The notes under the pieces were generated by a model. The model did no database searches and was not told the DNA's origin. It was given only the letters and a program-made list of their open reading frames with translations. DNA of 12,237 bases from an uncultured Ruminococcus sp. (GTDB lineage: Bacteria; Bacillota; Clostridia; Oscillospirales; Acutalibacteraceae). The stretch spans positions 1 to 12,237 of the forward strand of contig CACYDY010000022.1 of assembly GCA_902773245.1 (NCBI GenBank), in the 5' to 3' direction. This document shows, in pieces, positions 8,396-12,237 of the stretch. The translations under genes were made by a program, and so were the position numbers. Every line of letters begins with the position of its first letter. Position 1 is the stretch's first letter.

Positions 8396-8407
8396 TCTAA
8401 CGTTAGA
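8396..8407. promoter_or_regulatory. Perfect 12-bp palindrome, candidate operator
   Basis: TCTAACGTTAGA is fully self-complementary. It begins three bases downstream of the -10 box of the promoter at 8411-8439 and covers the predicted transcription start (about 8404). A repressor bound here would block initiation. The sequence style resembles TetR-family half sites, but no regulator gene is in the window. Confidence 0.5.
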
Positions 8408-8410
8408 TTA

Positions 8411-8439
8411 ATTATATATTATTATCAATAAAAAAGCAA
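8411..8439 (-). promoter_or_regulatory. Promoter of the small coiled-coil protein gene
   Basis: On the minus strand, TTGCTT (8434-8439), a 17-base spacer and a perfect TATAAT (8411-8416). Transcription would begin near 8404, about 33 bases upstream of the ATG at 8371. Confidence 0.7.
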
Positions 8440-8457
8440 GTTTTTAAAAAATTTTTA

Positions 8458-8681
8458 ACAAAAGAGGAACAATGACGCATTGTCGATGAGTGACATTCAG
8501 GGGTCGATTTGAACGCAGGCGGTAAAGCTGCCCACCCCAAAAAGCTTGTGTGCGTATTTCGTCTGGCGTTGCCGGTTCGATGTGTACCGCTTAGGGACAA
8601 TTTTTGACGCAGGCGGTAAAGCTGCCCACCCAAAAAAGTTGGTGTGCGATTTTCGTCTGGCGTTGCCGGTTCCTCTTTTGT
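8458..8681. repeat. Structured element with 13-bp terminal inverted repeats and two 66-bp direct repeats
   Basis: The ends ACAAAAGAGGAAC (8458-8470) and their exact complement (8669-8681) enclose 224 bp. Inside are two near-identical direct units, 8513-8578 and 8607-8672, each starting ACGCAGGCGGTAAAGCTGCC and ending TCTGGCGTTGCCGGTTC, with a period of 94 bp. A small hairpin ACAATG-ACG-CATTGT (8469-8483) lies at the left end. Within each unit CGCA can pair with a downstream TGCG. It lies 8 bases past the stop of the dockerin gene (8690), so it would be the 3' end of that transcript on the minus strand, where the closing stem is followed by an A/T run. It could be a non-autonomous mobile element, a structured RNA, or a terminator for the gene. 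GC content is visibly higher than in the flanks. Open frames across it are not convincing genes. Confidence 0.7.
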
Positions 8682-8689
8682 CGGAAAAA

Positions 8690-10795
8690 TTATTTCAGTG
8701 CTTCTCCGATTTTATAATCGTCTTTCAAGCCGACTGAATATCTTAAAACATATAGCGAATCACCGCTTGTAATATCGCTGTCACCGTCAACGTCTGCGAG
8801 CTTTGTTGTCTGTTCGTCAAATTTCTCGAGCTGAACAGCAGCTCTGAGTATAATGAGTGCATCTGCAGAGTCTATAACCGAGTCGTTGTTTACATCACCT
8901 AAAAGATGCTTAGATGTGTCGGTTTCGCTTGATTTTTCATTATCCTTAACGTTGCCGAAATTGTGCGACGATGAGGAAAGAGTAAATTCCACCGAAGCAG
9001 TACCGTTTGAAGTTTGAGTGTCGCTGCCGTCCGTACCCGGAGGAGTAGGCATATCACTGCCGCTCATATCGGGAGGAGTAGGCATATCACTGTCGCTCAT
9101 ATCGGGAGGAGTAGGCATATCACCGCCGCCCATATCGGGAGGAGTAGGCATATCACTGTCGCTCATATCGGGAGGAGTGGGCATATCGCTTCCGGTCTTG
9201 TCGGGAGAATCTGTATCATTTCCGCCGAATTTACCGCCGCCAAATTTCTCGCCTTGGCCGAATTTTCCTCCGCCGCCAAACTGATTTCCGCCGCTCCATT
9301 GCTGCTGAATACCGTTTGAATAGCTTGCGATATCTGTGTAAAGTCCGGAATTTTCCGTTCCTGCTATAGTTCCGCTGCGATATACGTAATATGTTCCGTC
9401 GCTCAGGTCGGGACTGCTCAAGGTCAGAACTTTGTAGGTTCTGTCGCTTTTGAAAGCCATAACGGGATCGGAGCTTTTATCTGTCACGCATATGAGTGTT
9501 TCGGCTGCCTGCTGCTGTGCGAAACTGAGTTTCATGAACTGCTGTTTTGATTCGTTTGAGATAGTGTCCGACATATTTCCTGTTGCCGCAACCGTACCGC
9601 CGTTAATGTATGTTCCGTATTCCGAATCAAGTCCGTCGTCCTGGCTTGTAGGATGAGCCATTGCAACTATTTTTCCGCCGTTAATATAAAGATAGCCGTT
9701 TGAATCAATAGCGTCGCCTTCGTCTGCGTTGGGGCTTACGATCGCTGTAAGAGAACTTACATCAATAGTCATAGTGTTTCTGATATTGGAGTTTGATTGC
9801 TTTGCCTGCGAACCAAAGCCGCCGCCCGAGGTAGTAGTGTTAAGGCAGTCGTCCTCGGAGTAGACATAATAGTCGCCTGTTCCGCCCGATAAGGTAAGAT
9901 TGCCCTTAGTTTCAATGCCCTCTTTGTTTTTGCTCACAACGGAAAGATAACCTTCGCCTTCAAAGTACAGATCTATATCGGAGCTTACTGCGCCTGCTCC
10001 TTTGTAGAAATAATAAGGATCACCGTCGGCGAGATCCTCGCTGTCAGCCTGTACCTTGGCAAAAAGAATGTTTTCGATCTGTTCCGATGTATAAATTCCG
10101 TAGTAATTGCTGTATGTTTCATAATTGCTTTTTGCACTGCCCGAATAGCTGCCCGAGTATTTGTCAAGCTCATCGCTTCCTACAAGACTTACCTTCTTGA
10201 ATTTACCGCCTTCAAGATAGTTTTCGGTTCCGAAAGCTGTTTTGATAGTTACTTTGCAGTCGGTATAATTAATGTCTTTGTTGTAAACATAAACGGCAGG
10301 AGCCTTTTTTGAATCGGTATCAATATTAACACCGTCCAGAACAAGGTTGATGTCATCTTTCACACCGTTGGTGTTTACGGCGATCATTCCGCCCTTAAGC
10401 TCACCCGAAAATTTGATATTTCCGACTTGATTGACATTAACGACAGTAAGACTGAGAGTTTTGATTTTTGCGTCGTTGCTTTCGTCTTCGATAAAATCAT
10501 CCAGATCGGGTGTTTTTACCATTCCCGCCCCGTCATACAAAAACTGAGTGACATAAAGCTCGTCAAGTGTATTGTTATTGTAGTCTTTAACGAAATCGTC
10601 AAAGTCGTCTTGTGAGTACACCTTCATTTCTTTGGTTTTGCCGTTTGTAACATAGGTCATATCCGACAAATTAACCGATGATACAGAGGAGTTTTCAGCT
10701 GACGCGCTCAAACAGAAAGCCGAGCTTCCGCCTGCGATCAGCATTGCAATAGCTGTGCTGCATATCTTTCTAATAACAGAACTTCCGTTTAACAT
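8690..10795 (-). CDS. Secreted carbohydrate-binding protein (Cthe_2159-like) with C-terminal type I dockerin
   Basis: A 701-residue exported protein probably docked onto a cellulosome scaffold. ATG at 10795 is preferred over the in-frame GTG at 10804 because AAGGAG (10804-10809) lies 8 bases before the ATG and overlaps the GTG. Signal peptide about 1-33: basic VIRK, hydrophobic STAIAMLIAGGSSAFCL, cut after ASA. Residues about 40-500 form the carbohydrate-binding domain (PF14262 type; Cthe_2159 is a beta-helix cellulose/pectin binder), with repeated DDCLNTT (315), GDAIDSNGYLYINGG (360-374) and DDGLDSEYGTYINGG (386-400) turns. A Gly-rich FGGGKFG linker (501-525) is followed by five 11-residue repeats of the DMPTPPDMSDS type (about 535-589). 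The dockerin (631-690) carries two calcium loops, DVNNDSVIDSAD (634-645) and DVDGDSDITSGD (668-679), each followed by a helix with an LR pair. The dockerin predicts binding to a cohesin on a scaffoldin; no catalytic domain is seen, so the role is adhesion or substrate targeting. No scaffoldin is in the window. Confidence 0.93.
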   Translation of the reverse strand: MLNGSSVIRKICSTAIAMLIAGGSSAFCLSASAENSSVSSVNLSDMTYVTNGKTKEMKVYSQDDFDDFVKDYNNNTLDELYVTQFLYDGAGMVKTPDLDDFIEDESNDAKIKTLSLTVVNVNQVGNIKFSGELKGGMIAVNTNGVKDDINLVLDGVNIDTDSKKAPAVYVYNKDINYTDCKVTIKTAFGTENYLEGGKFKKVSLVGSDELDKYSGSYSGSAKSNYETYSNYYGIYTSEQIENILFAKVQADSEDLADGDPYYFYKGAGAVSSDIDLYFEGEGYLSVVSKNKEGIETKGNLTLSGGTGDYYVYSEDDCLNTTTSGGGFGSQAKQSNSNIRNTMTIDVSSLTAIVSPNADEGDAIDSNGYLYINGGKIVAMAHPTSQDDGLDSEYGTYINGGTVAATGNMSDTISNESKQQFMKLSFAQQQAAETLICVTDKSSDPVMAFKSDRTYKVLTLSSPDLSDGTYYVYRSGTIAGTENSGLYTDIASYSNGIQQQWSGGNQFGGGGKFGQGEKFGGGKFGGNDTDSPDKTGSDMPTPPDMSDSDMPTPPDMGGGDMPTPPDMSDSDMPTPPDMSGSDMPTPPGTDGSDTQTSNGTASVEFTLSSSSHNFGNVKDNEKSSETDTSKHLLGDVNNDSVIDSADALIILRAAVQLEKFDEQTTKLADVDGDSDITSGDSLYVLRYSVGLKDDYKIGEALK
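9032..9190 (-). repeat. 33-bp tandem repeat array in the dockerin protein gene
   Basis: Five in-frame copies of a 33-bp unit encode D-M-P-T-P-P-D-M plus three variable residues (SDS, GGG, SDS, SGS, last copy degenerate). The copies are very similar at the DNA level, so the array can expand or contract by 11 residues without a frameshift. It forms a proline-rich spacer between the binding domain and the dockerin. Open frames on the opposite strand across this array are by-products of the repetition. Confidence 0.9.
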
Positions 10796-10803
10796 AGTAA
10801 ACA

Positions 10804-10809
10804 CTCCTT
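10804..10809 (-). promoter_or_regulatory. Ribosome binding site deciding the dockerin gene start
   Basis: AAGGAG on the minus strand, 8 bases before the ATG at 10795. Its last G is the first base of the alternative GTG start, which could therefore not use this site. Confidence 0.8.
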
Positions 10810-10872
10810 ATTTATTTTTGAAAAAACATCCGAACTTTTTTATGCAAATACAAATATTGCTTTCATACTTTA

Positions 10873-10901
10873 ATGTTATCAGAAAATTTGACGTTGGTCA
10901 A
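10873..10901 (-). promoter_or_regulatory. Probable promoter of the dockerin gene
   Basis: On the minus strand, TTGACC (10896-10901), a 17-base spacer and TAACAT (10873-10878). The predicted start near 10866 gives a leader of about 70 bases. Spacing is ideal but the -10 box is imperfect. Confidence 0.5.
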
Positions 10902-11107
10902 TAAGATATAATTAATTTTAATAAAAAATTATTAAACTGTTAATTGTTGACAATGCTTTTTAAGATCGACAATGAGAGCTATTAACAAGTCCGTGATTTT
11001 CATTATGAGAGGGTGTAAAAACTGAGGATTAACTTCTTTGATTTTAATTTTTTTTGGATAATTCATACAAAGATACCGACTTGTGGAAATTGTTAACTAT
11101 TTTATGT
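10902..11107. other. AT-rich divergent intergenic region, no gene seen
   Basis: This stretch separates the divergent promoters of the dockerin gene and the CmpB-like gene. I see no open frame, RNA gene or terminator. It holds a small dyad, ATTGT-TG-ACAAT (10943-10954), and the heptamer GACAATG at 10949 and 10968, seen again inside the promoter at 11110. These could be regulator contacts or chance in AT-rich DNA. Confidence 0.4.
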
Positions 11108-11136
11108 TTGACAATGAAGGTTTGCTATGATATAAT
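11108..11136 (+). promoter_or_regulatory. Consensus sigma-A promoter of the CmpB-like gene
   Basis: Perfect TTGACA (11108-11113), a 17-base spacer and perfect TATAAT (11131-11136). Transcription should begin near 11143, leaving a leader of about 105 bases that I could not match to a known riboswitch. Confidence 0.88.
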
Positions 11137-11247
11137 AATCGGCAGTAGTATCATCGGCGGATAGTTTGACATCGCTTTGGAATGAAGCTTGCGGACAGAC
11201 GGCAAATGCTAATGTGTTTGCTTCAGTAAAGAAATTATGGGTGATTT

Positions 11248-12069
11248 ATGAGTATTTCGCAAATAATTGTTTTTTTTATGATTTACAGCTTTGTTGGATG
11301 GCTGTGGGAGATGATTTATACACCATTTGAATACAAATACTTTGAAAACAGAGGCTTTTTCTTCGGACCAATCTGTCCGATCTACGGATTTTGCATATTG
11401 TTTTTACAGTTTCTTCTTGAGTATATACCTATTTTTTCAAGTGCGAGTATGACCCCGCCAAGGCTGTTTTTTGTATGTATGGTTGGCAGCACATTGGTGG
11501 AGTATGCAACATCGTGGACTCTCGAAACCTTTTATCATGCAAGATGGTGGGATTACAGTAATTTCAAGCTTAACATAAACGGAAGAGTGTGTCTTGTGGC
11601 AAGTCTTTTCTGGGGGGTGGCAGGAGTTGTTCTTTCCTACTATATTTTCCCGGCTGTAAATATGGCGACAAACATTGTTCCCGAAATAGTTTTTGAAACG
11701 GCAGCCTTGATTTTGGTATTTATATTCGGAGCAGATTTTGCTCTTACCAACGCAAGCCTGAACTCGCTTCTTGAAAAGATCGAAAATGCAAACAAGGAGT
11801 TCACCGAGAGAGGAGAGTCGGTTTATCAGGCTATTGCGGCTACCCCCGCACAAATGAAAAAACGTATAACCGATCATGACTCGGAAATGCTCGAGCGGGC
11901 ACGGAGCGTTGCGGAGGGTCTGAGCTTTTCTCAAAAACACCTCATGAGAAGAATAACAAAATTCAGCTATGGTTTCGGGAAGGATAAAAATAACAACAGA
12001 GAAAAAACAAATATGGGAAACAAAATCAGAGAATATCTTTTTAATTTGAGATATTCCTCGAAAAAATAA
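11248..12069 (+). CDS. CmpB-type putative ABC-transporter membrane protein (PF06541) with cytoplasmic helical tail
   Basis: A 273-residue integral membrane protein. The N-terminal 165 residues match the ABC_trans_CmpB family (PF06541): YSFVGWLWEMIY (13-24), NRGFFFGPICPIYG (34-47), VEYATSW (84-90), WWDYSNFKLNINGRVCL (100-116) and a following FWG helix. Hydrophobic helices lie near 4-22, 40-62, 72-92, 114-135 and 145-165, so about five or six spans. Residues 166-273 are charged and helical (NSLLEKIENANKEFTERGE, then a basic C-terminus ending RYSSKK) and probably cytoplasmic. Family role is poorly defined; despite the name no ABC ATPase gene is near, so transport is unproven. The start ATG has only a weak GGGTGA-like ribosome site, unusual beside the strong sites of its neighbours. 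It is a single-gene unit with its own promoter and terminator. Confidence 0.88.
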   Translation: MSISQIIVFFMIYSFVGWLWEMIYTPFEYKYFENRGFFFGPICPIYGFCILFLQFLLEYIPIFSSASMTPPRLFFVCMVGSTLVEYATSWTLETFYHARWWDYSNFKLNINGRVCLVASLFWGVAGVVLSYYIFPAVNMATNIVPEIVFETAALILVFIFGADFALTNASLNSLLEKIENANKEFTERGESVYQAIAATPAQMKKRITDHDSEMLERARSVAEGLSFSQKHLMRRITKFSYGFGKDKNNNREKTNMGNKIREYLFNLRYSSKK

Positions 12070-12075
12070 TAACAG

Positions 12076-12121
12076 TGCTGTCAGCCGAAGGGTGCATTAC
12101 GTGGCTGACAGCAAATTTTTT
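12076..12121 (+). terminator. Rho-independent terminator of the CmpB-like gene
   Basis: A perfect 11-bp stem pairs TGCTGTCAGCC (12076-12086) with its complement (12103-12113) around a 16-base loop, followed by AA and six T residues. It begins 7 bases after the stop. The remaining 12122-12237 is very AT-rich with no gene visible. Confidence 0.92.
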
Positions 12122-12237
12122 GTAAAATAAAAGAATGTGTAATTTGTTATAAAAGTGACAAGTATAAACAGAATAGTTAAAAAAAACAAAAATAGAATTT
12201 TTTTATTTAAGGAAATATATAAAATAAAAGAATATAA

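Noticed and set aside
8513..8672. CRISPR array
   Set aside because: Only two 66-bp units with one 28-bp gap and terminal inverted repeats; CRISPR repeats are shorter and more numerous, and no cas genes are present.
8412..8737. Short open frames crossing the 8458-8681 element on both strands
   Set aside because: They run through inverted and direct repeats, lack ribosome sites and show no protein-like composition.
9014..9319. Two overlapping repetitive open frames on the plus strand
   Set aside because: They are the antisense readings of the 33-bp repeat array in the dockerin gene and have no ribosome site.
10796..10804. GTG start for the dockerin gene at 10804
   Set aside because: The only ribosome site overlaps that GTG; the ATG three codons later is correctly spaced.
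11437..11940. 167-residue open frame on the minus strand
   Set aside because: It is antisense to the CmpB-like gene, which has family motifs, a consensus promoter and a terminator.

Overview
The window looks like a chromosomal segment of a low-GC, Gram-positive gut or rumen anaerobe of the Ruminococcus type (Oscillospiraceae). The evidence is AT-rich intergenic DNA, strong AGGAGG-type ribosome binding sites, near-consensus sigma-A promoters, a secreted dockerin-bearing carbohydrate-binding protein, and a CmpB-type (PF06541) membrane protein of a kind common in clostridia. Species cannot be fixed from sequence reading alone.

Layout: (1) 1-1317, minus strand: Na+/phosphate cotransporter (NptA/PhoU-like), truncated at the left window edge, with a good promoter at 1442-1470. 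(2) 1524-1624: short inverted-repeat-bounded element between two divergent promoters. (3) 1773-7344, plus strand: a two-gene operon with its own promoter (1670-1698). It encodes a 140-residue small protein with a possible beta-grasp layout and a 1711-residue DUF5724/DUF4132/DUF7737 giant. It ends in a strong terminator (7352-7400). (4) 7407-7616: a longer, multi-hairpin member of the same inverted-repeat family as the element at 1524, so two related elements in the same orientation bracket the operon. (5) 7862-8371, minus: small coiled-coil protein of unknown function, with a perfect 12-bp palindrome over its predicted transcription start. (6) 8458-8681: a second, unrelated structured repeat element with perfect 13-bp terminal inverted repeats and two 66-bp direct repeat units. 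(7) 8690-10795, minus: secreted carbohydrate-binding (Cthe_2159-like) protein with an 11-residue tandem repeat and a C-terminal type I dockerin. (8) 11248-12069, plus: CmpB-type integral membrane protein with a cytoplasmic helical tail, a consensus promoter and a terminator.

The genes do not form one pathway. The most interesting part is the DUF4132 operon. DUF4132/DUF5724 proteins are known from MoxR-AAA/vWA gene clusters, proposed to be NTP-dependent conflict or stress systems. Here the giant protein has no MoxR, vWA or SWIM partner in view and is coupled tightly to a small protein ending in a distinctive FIKLSMLAGRMW tail. The bracketing by related small elements suggests the cassette may have been inserted or rearranged as a unit. 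That is inference.
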